Positions 26,955 to 36,042 of a stretch of DNA of 64,000 nucleotides are shown here, piece after piece. The DNA lies in NCBI GenBank assembly GCA_028383305.1, contig JAOEVD010000007.1, positions 1-64,000 of the forward strand. Reading direction: 5' to 3'. The DNA comes from Candidatus Puniceispirillum sp. GTDB taxonomy: Bacteria; Pseudomonadota; Alphaproteobacteria; Puniceispirillales; Puniceispirillaceae. How positions within the stretch are numbered: position 1 is the first letter of the stretch; each line of letters opens with the position of its first letter. The notes beneath the pieces are model-generated. The model worked only from the letters and a program-made list of their open reading frames with translations. It had not been told where the DNA came from and did not search any database. Position numbers and translations under genes: made by a program.

Positions 26955-28556
26955 TTACTTTTGAAAGTCAATTTCACCGCGCATCATGCAGTCGATCATT
27001 GTTGATGAAAGTTCTGGCAAGTCTGGTGGTGTCGTCGAGACCTGCGGCAATCTTAGCCGTGACTTTGTCGCATCGACGCCATCACGCCGAACATAGCGCT
27101 CAGCATCCCCCTGAAATGCCACATAATCCCAATCTGGCTTTTTGCCCGGCACCCTGGCAATAAAGCTCCGGCGGCGCTGGCTTGCAACAATTTTGGCCCT
27201 CAGCATATCCGGATCATAGCCATCCATGCCAATCTTTTTAAGCGCGGCAAGAATTGGCGCATTGGACGCATGTTCGGCAAGGTTAACGCGCTCATCGGGG
27301 TCAGCCTCCAGGTTAAACAAAAGATCAGGGTGGCCATGGGTAAAAATATATTTATACTCACCCTTTTTGACCATACGGCATGGCACGCACGGTCCAATCG
27401 CCAGATAATCAGCGATCACATAATCTGCCGCTATACTCGCATTACCTGTCAGAAGTGGCATGAGACTATGCCCAGCTAACTCGGCTATCGCCGGGCGAAG
27501 CAGCGCTGTATCCTTTCCGCCAAAATCGATAAATGTCGGCAACAAGTCAATAAGCGAGCTGTTCGCATCAATTCGCACATTATTTGCAGCGCGCCCATCC
27601 GATATAACTAGAGGTACACGTGCTGACCATTCCCAAAAACATTGTTTAAACCACATTCCACGCTCGCCCATCATCTCGCCATGATCTGATGTGAAAATGA
27701 TAATTGTGTCTTCGCGCAAACCCGTTTCGTCCAATTGATCCAGCATCTGCCCAAGTTTTTCATCAAGATAAGAAATCATCGCATAATAGGCATGGCGTGC
27801 ATTTAGCAGATGATCCTTAGTTATGCTATGACGGTGCCGACCATGTGCGAAGAACAAAGCCTTCGAAAAATAATCAAGCGCGGCAAAGGGAATTTCAGAC
27901 ACGGCTGGCAAATCAATATCCTTGTGATCATAGCGATCCCAGTAGCGCTGCGAAACATTAAAGGGTGTATGCGGGCTGGTAAAGGAAACCACCCCAAAAA
28001 ACGGCTTCTCATTGTCTGATCGGGCAAGGTCATAGATTTTACGAGAGGCCTGAAACGCCACGTCATCGTCATAATCTTCCTGCATGGTTCGTATACAGGG
28101 GCCAGCCTCAACAACCCCATTAAGAGCCGTACCTGATGGCACAAAGGCCGGGCCAGCCGACCAATCGGCAATCCATTGAAAGTCGGCCGGATAAACGTCA
28201 GTCGTCAGACGTTCTTCAAACCCATGAAGCTGATCAGGCCCGATGAAATGCATCTTGCCACATAAAAAAGTCTGATAGCCTTGTGCACGCATGAAATGCG
28301 CCATCGTTGGCAGTGATGATGCGATCTCATTTGCATTGTCATAAACCCCGATATCAGGGCTTAATCGTCCCGTCAGCATTGATGCCCGGCTGGGAACACA
28401 TAAAGGATTGTTCGAATAATTATTGGTAAAGACGGCGCCTTGCGCGGCAAGCCGTTCAAGATTAGGTGTCTTACAGACCCTATTGCCATAGATTGACAGG
28501 GCTTGCGCTGCCAGTTGATCGGCCATCACTAGCAGGATATTTGGTTGATGACTCAT
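26955..28556 (-). CDS. Sulfatase, choline-sulfatase (BetC)-like
   Basis: Type I sulfatase of 533 residues. The formylglycine site is NPLCVPSRASMLTG (CxPSR) at about residue 53; metal and substrate motifs are NILLVMADQ, GKMHFIGPDQLHGFEERLT and IIFTSDHGEMMGERGMWFK. Like BetC it has the conserved GFEERLTTDVYPADF segment and an extended C-terminal tail. No signal peptide, so it works in the cytoplasm. The start overlaps the previous sulfatase gene by four bases. It is the last gene of a ROK-TRAP-sulfatase operon. Choline-O-sulfate is the closest guess, but a paralogue at 36043 competes for that role. Confidence 0.9.
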   Translation of the reverse strand: MSHQPNILLVMADQLAAQALSIYGNRVCKTPNLERLAAQGAVFTNNYSNNPLCVPSRASMLTGRLSPDIGVYDNANEIASSLPTMAHFMRAQGYQTFLCGKMHFIGPDQLHGFEERLTTDVYPADFQWIADWSAGPAFVPSGTALNGVVEAGPCIRTMQEDYDDDVAFQASRKIYDLARSDNEKPFFGVVSFTSPHTPFNVSQRYWDRYDHKDIDLPAVSEIPFAALDYFSKALFFAHGRHRHSITKDHLLNARHAYYAMISYLDEKLGQMLDQLDETGLREDTIIIFTSDHGEMMGERGMWFKQCFWEWSARVPLVISDGRAANNVRIDANSSLIDLLPTFIDFGGKDTALLRPAIAELAGHSLMPLLTGNASIAADYVIADYLAIGPCVPCRMVKKGEYKYIFTHGHPDLLFNLEADPDERVNLAEHASNAPILAALKKIGMDGYDPDMLRAKIVASQRRRSFIARVPGKKPDWDYVAFQGDAERYVRRDGVDATKSRLRLPQVSTTPPDLPELSSTMIDCMMRGEIDFQK

Positions 28557-30070
28557 TTGGCTCCCTCGTCTGGACGAGCAAAACCAAAGCGGCTGTAGGC
28601 TTCGGCAGGCGCGTCAAGTTTAATCATATTATCGATAATGAGTTGGCACATTTGCGCCACTTTTTCTGGATCGTCAAGCGGCGTTGTTTGCCCAGGATCG
28701 GTTTGTAAATCAAAAAGCTGCGACTGCTGATCCGCAAATGGCATGCCTTGCACCTCGACCGGCACGCCGCCGTGATCAGTTTTGGGTAGCAGCTTCAGAA
28801 CCGGCACACCTTTGGTAAAGGAAAATGACGAATGCAATGTTGCATCAAGCAATTCCTGGATCGAAAAGCGCGTCGTCATTCTAGTTGGCATCAATGTGTA
28901 TTCAAACAGATGTTCAGCCGCATCCACCACAGGATAGTGAAAATAACTATAACGCCCGTCACAAACATTGACCGCAGCGCCAAAATAACCAAAGACTAAG
29001 CTGTCACGGCACTCATCATCTTTGGTCAATATTGGCAGCAAAGATTTTCCAGTAACATCATCAGGGGGCGCCAGCCCCGCCATATCGAGGATGGTTGGCA
29101 TGATATCCGCAGTTTGGGTTAATGATTTGCGCCGTGTGCCGCCAGAATAAGCAAAATCAGGATGATATATAAGCAACGGGATATGCGCGATTTCGTCATA
29201 TACCGGCATCCGGTTTTTTGCCCACCAATCATGCTCGCCAAGCAAAAACCCGTGATCAGTGGTCAGAATCAACGCCGTATCAGACCAAAGATCATGCGCG
29301 TCAAACACATCTAATAAGCGTCCAAAGTATTCATCCGTCATGGTAACAAGCGCCGAATAATTGGCGCGAAGCTCGGCAATTTCTTCTGGCGTTTCAGTAA
29401 CCCTATCATAGATCGGCCAATCCAGAATTGGCCCTTCATAGCTTGTCGGATAAAGTTCGCGAAACCTTGGTGGCGCGTGAAAGGGCTCATGTGGATCGAA
29501 ACATTCTAGCTGCAATAACCAATTATTCGCCTGATAATTCTTTTGCAGAAACTCATCCGCCATTTTAAATAATTGTGGCGCGCAGTAATCCTCTTCCTTC
29601 GTCATTGACTGGCGGTTGATCATATAGTTTGTGCGGTGATGCTGAACCGGATGATACGCCGTTTTGAAAGTGGCTAAATCAGGCTCTACCTCGGCTTTCC
29701 ACCGGTCAATTGCCTGCCCCCTCACCAGCTCCCAAGACGAAAAACGCTGATGGTATGTCGCTCCACCATCGGCAAAATAATGATGATGATCAGTGATCAA
29801 ATGACTATAGAAACCGTTAGCTTTCAGCAATTCGGGAAAGGAGTCATCAAACGGTTCCAGCGGCCCCCAACTGCGGTGCAGAAAGTGATTGCGTCCGGTA
29901 TGAAGATCACGGCGTGCAGGCATACAAGGAAGGCTGCCAACATAATGATTATCAAAGGTAACCGCACGCTGTTGAAAGCGACTGAAATTTGGCGTTTGAA
30001 CAGTGCGTGAGCCATATGGCTGCATGGCATTTCGATTGAGTGAATCTAAAAGCACAAAGACAGTTTTCAT
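28553..30070 (-). CDS. Sulfatase-family hydrolase
   Basis: Alkaline phosphatase-superfamily sulfatase, 505 residues from the ATG at 30070 (GAG nine bases upstream; a TTG six codons earlier is an alternative). The formylglycine site reads SLPCMPARRDLHTG, i.e. CxPAR, accepted by the maturation enzyme. Metal motifs are VFVLLDSLNR and LTTDHGFLLGEHDWW. The ADGGATYHQRFSSWEL and HPVQHHRTNYM segments are like uncharacterised cytosolic sulfatases in carbohydrate-sulfate loci. No signal peptide. Couples by a four-base overlap to the BetC-like gene. Confidence 0.88.
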   Translation of the reverse strand: MKTVFVLLDSLNRNAMQPYGSRTVQTPNFSRFQQRAVTFDNHYVGSLPCMPARRDLHTGRNHFLHRSWGPLEPFDDSFPELLKANGFYSHLITDHHHYFADGGATYHQRFSSWELVRGQAIDRWKAEVEPDLATFKTAYHPVQHHRTNYMINRQSMTKEEDYCAPQLFKMADEFLQKNYQANNWLLQLECFDPHEPFHAPPRFRELYPTSYEGPILDWPIYDRVTETPEEIAELRANYSALVTMTDEYFGRLLDVFDAHDLWSDTALILTTDHGFLLGEHDWWAKNRMPVYDEIAHIPLLIYHPDFAYSGGTRRKSLTQTADIMPTILDMAGLAPPDDVTGKSLLPILTKDDECRDSLVFGYFGAAVNVCDGRYSYFHYPVVDAAEHLFEYTLMPTRMTTRFSIQELLDATLHSSFSFTKGVPVLKLLPKTDHGGVPVEVQGMPFADQQSQLFDLQTDPGQTTPLDDPEKVAQMCQLIIDNMIKLDAPAEAYSRFGFARPDEGAK

Positions 30071-30098
30071 ATAGCTGCACTCTTTCAAAATGGGGTCA

Positions 30099-30132
30099 AA
30101 CCTGGCTAGCCATTTGAATAGCCAACCAGGTT
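30099..30132. terminator. Stem-loop between TAXI binding protein and sulfatase
   Basis: AACCTGG...CCAGGTT with an inner GGCTA/TAGCC pair forms a stable hairpin just past the binding-protein stop codon. No T-run follows, so it may stabilise the binding-protein mRNA and reduce downstream transcription rather than end it. Confidence 0.45.
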
Positions 30133-30142
30133 CAACAATGGT

Positions 30143-31141
30143 CTAGTTACTAGTCCGTTTTACAAACTCTTCAATACCCGGCAAATTGATTTCACGGTAA
30201 TACCGGAGCGCACCCGGATGCAGAGGTGCGCCAAAGCCGTTCAAAACAGTGTTTTTATTAACTCGCCCGAAGGCTGGGTGAACTGTTTTCAAGTGGTCAA
30301 GATTTTCCATAATAGCCTTCGTCATCTTATAGACGATATCTTCTGATACTTTTGCATGGATCACCAATGCATTCCCCAAACCGTAGCTTGGCGTCGCTGT
30401 GTCAATCCCTTTATAGGTGCCGGCTGGAATTGAAATGCGAAAATATGGCGGATATTTTTTCTGAATATCAGCAAAGAATGCATCTGAAATAGGCAGTAAC
30501 TTGACTTTTTTCTTGGCACCCAGCTTGATCACCGGAGGTAGTGGAAAACTTCCGTTCCACAGGGCTGCGTCAAGATTTCCATCCGCAAGCATATTCGCCA
30601 TATTGCCGAGCTTTACCCGAAAATCCTTGAAATCTGTGCCAGGCATCAGTCCAAGCTGCTCCATCATAGCATCAGCATCAAGCATCGACACACCGCCTGG
30701 CTGACCCATGCCGACACGTTTGCCTTTCAGATCAGCAAGCGAATTCACTGGCCCACCTTCAAGCGTAATAACATGCATGGCGACCGGTGCGATTGACAGC
30801 CAGCTCAAAATCTGCCCTGGCTTACCACCGGCATAAGCGCCTTTTGCGACATAAGCGCCGTATGACGACAGTGTTGTTGCCATTGACACTTCCAGATCAC
30901 CGCTATTCAGCAATTTAACGTTCGCCACATAACCTTTGGTTTCTTCAGCGGTCACATTGACCTCGGAAACATTGCGATTAATAACATCCGCAATACCAGC
31001 TGACCATGTATAGGCGGTGCATCCAACCGGACATGAGCCAATGGATATCTGTGTTTTTGCATTCGCAAAGGACGCCGTCCCCAGACTGCCAAGGACTAAA
31101 GAAAATGCTGTTAACCCGATCGATTTTAGATAGTTATTCAT
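30143..31141 (-). CDS. TRAP transporter TAXI-family solute-binding protein
   Basis: Periplasmic receptor of a TAXI-type TRAP transporter, 332 residues. A signal peptide (about 1-28, ending ASFANA) leads into the family start TQISIGSCPVGCTAYTWSAG, a variant of the TAXI motif. AGGGAG before ATG supports the start. It lies 145 bp downstream of the fused membrane subunit. Ligands of TAXI receptors are poorly known; here the four surrounding sulfatases point to a sulfate ester. A cysteine pair near the mature N-terminus (CPVGC) is visible and may form a disulfide. Confidence 0.88.
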   Translation of the reverse strand: MNNYLKSIGLTAFSLVLGSLGTASFANAKTQISIGSCPVGCTAYTWSAGIADVINRNVSEVNVTAEETKGYVANVKLLNSGDLEVSMATTLSSYGAYVAKGAYAGGKPGQILSWLSIAPVAMHVITLEGGPVNSLADLKGKRVGMGQPGGVSMLDADAMMEQLGLMPGTDFKDFRVKLGNMANMLADGNLDAALWNGSFPLPPVIKLGAKKKVKLLPISDAFFADIQKKYPPYFRISIPAGTYKGIDTATPSYGLGNALVIHAKVSEDIVYKMTKAIMENLDHLKTVHPAFGRVNKNTVLNGFGAPLHPGALRYYREINLPGIEEFVKRTSN

Positions 31142-31286
31142 GTTTTGCTCCCTAAGTTAAATAAGGCAAATGAATTGAATATTGTAATCTCAAGCTTTGT
31201 TGGTCTTATCCTGTACCATTTCTCCATCTTGAAAATCACAACTCCTGTTGGACTTGGACTGCCCCATTAATCCAGATCTTGCTCAC

Positions 31287-33173
31287 TCACTCCTCTATCT
31301 TGGGGCGTGATAGAAACGCAAGCAGACATAACGCAACCAATAAGGCAGCGCCAATCATAGAAATTTTTAGTTGCGGCATCATCATCAAAAGGGCACCGGT
31401 AAAGAACCCAGCACGACTGATCAAATTCAGGCTTGAAAAGACCCAGCCTTGAATTGCAAAGGCCAAACAGACACATGCAATCACTGCTTTCACGACAAAA
31501 ATACCAATCGTTACTGCACTACCAATACCAATCAGCGCCGGATTCAACACAAAGAAGAATGGCATTATGAATGCGCAGATTCCAAATTGAGCCGAACATA
31601 ACGCAATTTTGAACGGGTTTGCCCCAGCAAGTCCTGCTGCCGCATAAGCAGCCATTGCAACCGGCGGGGTGATTGACGACAACATAGCGCCATAAAACAC
31701 AAATAAATGTGCCGCAAGCAAGTCGACACCAAGACTGACCAGCGCTGGCGCAACGAGCGTGGCAACCAAGATATAGGCAGCGGCTGTTGGCAAACCCATC
31801 CCAAGGATCAGCGATGCGACCATGGTCAAAAACAGCGCCAGAAACAAATTATCCCCCGACACAGCGATGATAAGTGAGCTAAATTTCAGGCCAAGACCGG
31901 TCAGCGTTATAACGCCAATGATAATACCCGCGGTTGCACAAGCCGCGGCGACAGGCAAGGCAGAACTAACGCCAGCGATAAAACTATCAAAAATCTTGGC
32001 AAGTGTTAAACGCGACGCTTTGCGTGCAAAGCTAGCAAGAACAGTGACAATGATTGCCCAAAAAGAAGAATACATAACCGAATAACCGTCAATTAGCATG
32101 TAGGCAAAGACCGGCAATGACAGCAGCATATGCCCGCCATAAACGATCGTTGGAATGAATTTGGGTAATTCATCCGCCTTCAATACACTAATGTTCGATT
32201 TCACAGCTTCAAGATGCACGACCGAGAACAGCACAACATAAAACAGCACGGCAGGCAAAATTGCTGCACTGGCAATCTCCAGATAGGGGCGTTCAATAAT
32301 ATCCGCCATGATAAAGGCTGCCGCCCCCATAACCGGCGGCATTAATTGCCCACCAGTCGACGCCACAGCTTCGATAGCCCCAGCAACTTTGGGCTCATAC
32401 CCGTTACGTTTCATCAAGGGAATTGAAATGGTTCCAGTGGTTAGAACATTTGCCACGGCGGTGCCGGAAATCATGCCCATCAGACTACTGCCGACAACAG
32501 CAGCTTTTGCCGGGCCACCACGCGATTTGCCAGTGGCGCTGGTGGCGATATCCATCAACACATTACCCGCGCCTGAACGCTCAAGCATCGCGCCAAAAAT
32601 AACAATCATAATGACAAAAGTCGCGCTAACGCCAAGCGGCGTTCCAAAAATACCACCACCGCCTAAATAAAGATGCCCAACGACACGCTCAAGCGAATAA
32701 CCACGGTGAAAAAACAAACCAGGAAGCATCGGTCCAATGAAAGCATATAACAAAAACACCAACGCCAGTATCACAATTGGCCAACCGATAGATCGCCGTG
32801 TCGCCTCAAGCAGGGTGATAATACATAAGATACCAAGCCATAATTCCAGATCAGTCAATTCACCCCATCGCGATGCAACAGCGTCAAAAAACACCACATG
32901 ATAGATCAGCACTCCAAAGCCAACGCACATCAGCGCGCTGTCCAAAACCAGTTTTTTCCAATCCGATTGTCGCCAGCCAACCATACTGGCGCTAAAGATC
33001 AGCAACACAACTAGCGCGAGATGGAACCCGCGTTGCAGCATGTCCGAAAACACACCGAAAAATGCTGAATAAATGCTGAATAACGCGAGGATTATTGCCA
33101 CCAAATTGCGGATTGAACCAACCAAATTGGGCGCACCCAAACGAAAACCCTCAAGCATCGAACCTACGGTCAT
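31287..33173 (-). CDS. Fused TRAP transporter permease (DctQM, TAXI type)
   Basis: Large membrane protein (628 residues) carrying the small DctQ-like and large DctM-like parts in one chain, as usual for TAXI systems. DctM hallmarks include AAVVGSSLMGMISGTAVANV, STGGQLMPPVMGAAAFIM and LGMGLPTAAAYILVA. Some 15 or more hydrophobic helices are evident. The start at 33173 is set by GGGAGG eight bases upstream and by the end of the ROK gene at 33176; the open frame further upstream overlaps that gene. It uses an ion gradient to import the solute bound by the TAXI receptor. Confidence 0.9.
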   Translation of the reverse strand: MTVGSMLEGFRLGAPNLVGSIRNLVAIILALFSIYSAFFGVFSDMLQRGFHLALVVLLIFSASMVGWRQSDWKKLVLDSALMCVGFGVLIYHVVFFDAVASRWGELTDLELWLGILCIITLLEATRRSIGWPIVILALVFLLYAFIGPMLPGLFFHRGYSLERVVGHLYLGGGGIFGTPLGVSATFVIMIVIFGAMLERSGAGNVLMDIATSATGKSRGGPAKAAVVGSSLMGMISGTAVANVLTTGTISIPLMKRNGYEPKVAGAIEAVASTGGQLMPPVMGAAAFIMADIIERPYLEIASAAILPAVLFYVVLFSVVHLEAVKSNISVLKADELPKFIPTIVYGGHMLLSLPVFAYMLIDGYSVMYSSFWAIIVTVLASFARKASRLTLAKIFDSFIAGVSSALPVAAACATAGIIIGVITLTGLGLKFSSLIIAVSGDNLFLALFLTMVASLILGMGLPTAAAYILVATLVAPALVSLGVDLLAAHLFVFYGAMLSSITPPVAMAAYAAAGLAGANPFKIALCSAQFGICAFIMPFFFVLNPALIGIGSAVTIGIFVVKAVIACVCLAFAIQGWVFSSLNLISRAGFFTGALLMMMPQLKISMIGAALLVALCLLAFLSRPKIEE

Positions 33174-33175
33174 CG

Positions 33176-34420
33176 TCAGCGCCTCCCTGCCATTGAGTGG
33201 TTGAGTGATGCAGCCATTAATGCATCGACATTCAAACTTGCTGAGAACACCAGGTTGGACAGCGCCAACCCAACAGATGCGGCTGCGGGTGATAGCACAT
33301 TTGTATCCTCGCTGCAGACAACTTTCCCCAGATAACCAAACTCGATAAGTCGGTTCCGAAACGCCTCTACATAAATTCGATTTCGACCGAGTGGCCCAGT
33401 TAGGACGCAAAATTCTGTGTCTAAGACTTGCAGCACATTGACCAAATGCGTACCAAGCAACGCACCAGCATTACGCACCAAATCAGCCGTTTGTGAATCT
33501 TCGTCATTGCAGTCATTAATTATGTCGCGCAGCAACTTATCATACGAACGAAATTGCTTGATGTTCTCGTAGCCAGAATCTCCCATGCCCAGCTTGTGGA
33601 TAATCGACCATCCCGATGCCACAGTATTCAAACATCCACGTTTACCGCATGAACATAAAAGACCATCACGCTTGGCAAGAAGATGGCCAAGATCGCCAGC
33701 CAAATACCGATTGCCAGTCAAAAGCTCGCCATCACTGATAATCGCACCACCGACACCCAACGCGGCTCGCACAACAACCAAATTTTTTGCGCCAATAAAA
33801 CTGCCTATACGGGTTTCGGCGATGGCAATACAGCGCGTAACATTTTCGATCACCAAAGGACATTTGAAGCGAAGCCAAAGCTCGTCACGCAAATCAAATT
33901 TCGGCCAGCCAAGATAAGGCGCACTTTGCAAGGATTGTGATGTTTCGTTCAAAAATCCGGCAATTGCGAATCCAACGCCAAGCAGCCGCGATTGCGAAAC
34001 CTTATGCAGCTTGCAAATCTTCGCAGCATGATGCGCAACTTCATCTAGCGTGCTAAACGGGTCGGCTGGCAATTTCGGGTAGAAAGAAACCTCATCAATC
34101 ACCGTACCCAATAGATCGGTAAGGGTGACGCTGGCATGGGTGGCTAGAACAGTGACGCCAAGAACATAGCCGCCATCTTTATTGATCCATAAGCCAACAC
34201 GCTTGCGGCCACGATTGAGGGAAACAACCGATGGCGCCCCCTCCTCAACAAGGCGCGAGCGAAGCAGTTCACTCACAATATTGGTAATGGCCGCATTAGT
34301 AATGCCAACCGACGTCGCGATTTCAGTTCGATCAATACCCGGACTTTCATGAATCAAGGTCAACACTTTGCCACGGTTGGTTTGTCTCACGCCCTCAAAG
34401 TTTGTGGTGTTCGTATACAT
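33176..34420 (-). CDS. ROK-family transcriptional regulator (NagC/XylR type)
   Basis: Repressor with an N-terminal winged helix (about residues 13-65; RTEIATSVGITNAAITNIVSE) and a ROK sugar-kinase-like domain. The zinc-binding ROK signature is LLCSCGKRGCLNTVAS (consensus CxCGxxGCxE, with the final glutamate replaced by N). The ATP phosphate motif is degenerate, as in regulators. It heads the minus-strand sulfate operon and is divergent from the plus-strand sulfatases. ROK repressors usually sense sugars or sugar phosphates, which suggests a sulfated carbohydrate-like inducer. Confidence 0.88.
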   Translation of the reverse strand: MYTNTTNFEGVRQTNRGKVLTLIHESPGIDRTEIATSVGITNAAITNIVSELLRSRLVEEGAPSVVSLNRGRKRVGLWINKDGGYVLGVTVLATHASVTLTDLLGTVIDEVSFYPKLPADPFSTLDEVAHHAAKICKLHKVSQSRLLGVGFAIAGFLNETSQSLQSAPYLGWPKFDLRDELWLRFKCPLVIENVTRCIAIAETRIGSFIGAKNLVVVRAALGVGGAIISDGELLTGNRYLAGDLGHLLAKRDGLLCSCGKRGCLNTVASGWSIIHKLGMGDSGYENIKQFRSYDKLLRDIINDCNDEDSQTADLVRNAGALLGTHLVNVLQVLDTEFCVLTGPLGRNRIYVEAFRNRLIEFGYLGKVVCSEDTNVLSPAAASVGLALSNLVFSASLNVDALMAASLNHSMAGRR

Positions 34421-34460
34421 TCGGAACTCAATTGCGCTTTATTTCGTCTAAGAATCATGA

Positions 34461-34482
34461 TTTATTTTTTAACTTAAATAAA
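34461..34482. promoter_or_regulatory. Putative ROK operator
   Basis: TTTATTT-TTTAACTT-AAATAAA is a perfect 7-bp inverted repeat in the divergent promoter between the ROK gene and the plus-strand sulfatase. AT-rich palindromes of this spacing are typical of NagC/Mlc sites. The plus-strand ATG is 20 bp downstream, so occupancy would block that gene directly. Confidence 0.55.
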
Positions 34483-34501
34483 AATAAGTCAAGGACTGAC
34501 A

Positions 34502-36001
34502 ATGAGCCATAAAATCGACCATCAAAAGCCGAATATTGTTCTGATTATGACTGACCAGCAACGCGCTGACACAATTGCCGAGCTTGGACACCCTTGGATG
34601 CAAACCCCAAATCTGGACAGACTGGTCAAACAGGGCACGTCCTTTACCAATTGTTTTGTGACCTCGCCGGTCTGTGTTTCATCACGAGCGAGTGTTTTCC
34701 TTGGCGCCTATCCGCATACCACCAATGTCTATACAAATTTTGAAACATGGCAGCCAAATTGGGTTAGCTGGCTTGCGCAGGTAGGCTATCACTGTGTCAA
34801 TATTGGGAAGATGCACATAAACCCTTATGATGCCAAGGGCGGATTTCATCAACGGTTTTTTGTTGAAAACAAGGATCGGCCACTATTTCTAGAGGACCAT
34901 GAACGCGCGCTTTACGACGAATGGGATAAGGCGTTAAAGGCGCGTGGACTGGAAAAACCATCCCGCTACACGCGGGTTAGAGACGATCGTGATGCTTTTT
35001 TAAAGAACCTCGGTTGTTTCACCTGGGAAACTGATGATGATATGCATCCAGATAATTTTGTTGGCGATACGGCGGTCTGGTGGCTCGAAGACCGCAAGGC
35101 CAACAGCCCATTTTTTCTGCAAATTGGCTTCCCCGGCCCACACCCACCATATGATCCGACAGATGAATTCCTGGCAATTTATAAGGATACCGAATTTCCC
35201 CATCGTGCTGCATCGCAGCAGGAATTGGCCCAACAGCCCAAGATGCACCAGCAGCTTCGTCAAAGTATGGTTGATTTCAACATAGATAGTGTTGCGTGGC
35301 GTGAAAATCTGACGGATGAAGATATCCAGCGGCTACACTGTTATTATGCGGCGAACGTGTCGATGATTGATCAGAAAGTTGGGCAGATCATGGACTGTCT
35401 CGACAAGCAGGGACATTTAGATAATACCATCGTCATTTTCTGTTCTGACCATGCCGATGCGTTAGGCGAACATGGGCATATTCAGAAATGGACAATGTAT
35501 GATTGCGTAACACGGGTACCGTTAGTTTTTTGGGCTCCTGAACGGGTCAAACAGCAGCATCAATGCGACGATCTCGTCCAGCTAATGGATATCGCGCCAA
35601 CCATTCTCCAATTTGCCGGTATTGACCCACCAAGCAATTGGGAAGCGCTGGCGATGAATAAAATGCTGACTTCTAGCTGTTGGGATGAGCAGGATCCAAA
35701 CAAAAAATTGCGTGACCATGTTTATGCCGAGCTTGGCCGTGATCATATCCAGTCGGGGGCTGAACATGTCATCATGCGGCGGGACAATCGTTGGAAATAT
35801 GTGATTTATCCTGGTACACAGGATGGCGAATTATACGATCTTAATAATGACCGGAATGAAACCCAGAATCTTTGGCATGACCCGCAATTTCTTGAGCAAA
35901 GAAAAGACGCCATGATTGAGATCTTAGCTTGGTCTAGTCTTGGGAATTTCCGGGGAAACCGGCCACAGCCAAAAAACCCCCAAACACCAATGAAAATCTA
36001 A
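34502..36001 (+). CDS. Sulfatase-family hydrolase with CVSSR active site
   Basis: Sulfatase of 499 residues. Metal and substrate motifs are NIVLIMTDQQRADTI, GKMHINPYDAKGGF, GFPGPHPPYDP and FCSDHADALGEHG. The formylglycine position reads SPVCVSSRASVFLG: the cysteine and arginine are kept but the proline of CxPxR is serine. No signal peptide, cytosolic. It begins the plus-strand arm of the sulfate locus 20 bp past the putative ROK operator and is followed by betC after 41 bp. Could also be a phosphonate monoester hydrolase-like relative. Confidence 0.87.
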   Translation: MSHKIDHQKPNIVLIMTDQQRADTIAELGHPWMQTPNLDRLVKQGTSFTNCFVTSPVCVSSRASVFLGAYPHTTNVYTNFETWQPNWVSWLAQVGYHCVNIGKMHINPYDAKGGFHQRFFVENKDRPLFLEDHERALYDEWDKALKARGLEKPSRYTRVRDDRDAFLKNLGCFTWETDDDMHPDNFVGDTAVWWLEDRKANSPFFLQIGFPGPHPPYDPTDEFLAIYKDTEFPHRAASQQELAQQPKMHQQLRQSMVDFNIDSVAWRENLTDEDIQRLHCYYAANVSMIDQKVGQIMDCLDKQGHLDNTIVIFCSDHADALGEHGHIQKWTMYDCVTRVPLVFWAPERVKQQHQCDDLVQLMDIAPTILQFAGIDPPSNWEALAMNKMLTSSCWDEQDPNKKLRDHVYAELGRDHIQSGAEHVIMRRDNRWKYVIYPGTQDGELYDLNNDRNETQNLWHDPQFLEQRKDAMIEILAWSSLGNFRGNRPQPKNPQTPMKI

Positions 36002-36042
36002 CCACTAAAAAATATAACGAATGATAACCGAGGAGTTTTAGC

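Noticed and set aside
33174..33410. Upstream extension of the TRAP permease frame
   Set aside because: It lies wholly inside the ROK gene; a strong ribosome site at 33180-33187 supports the start at 33173.
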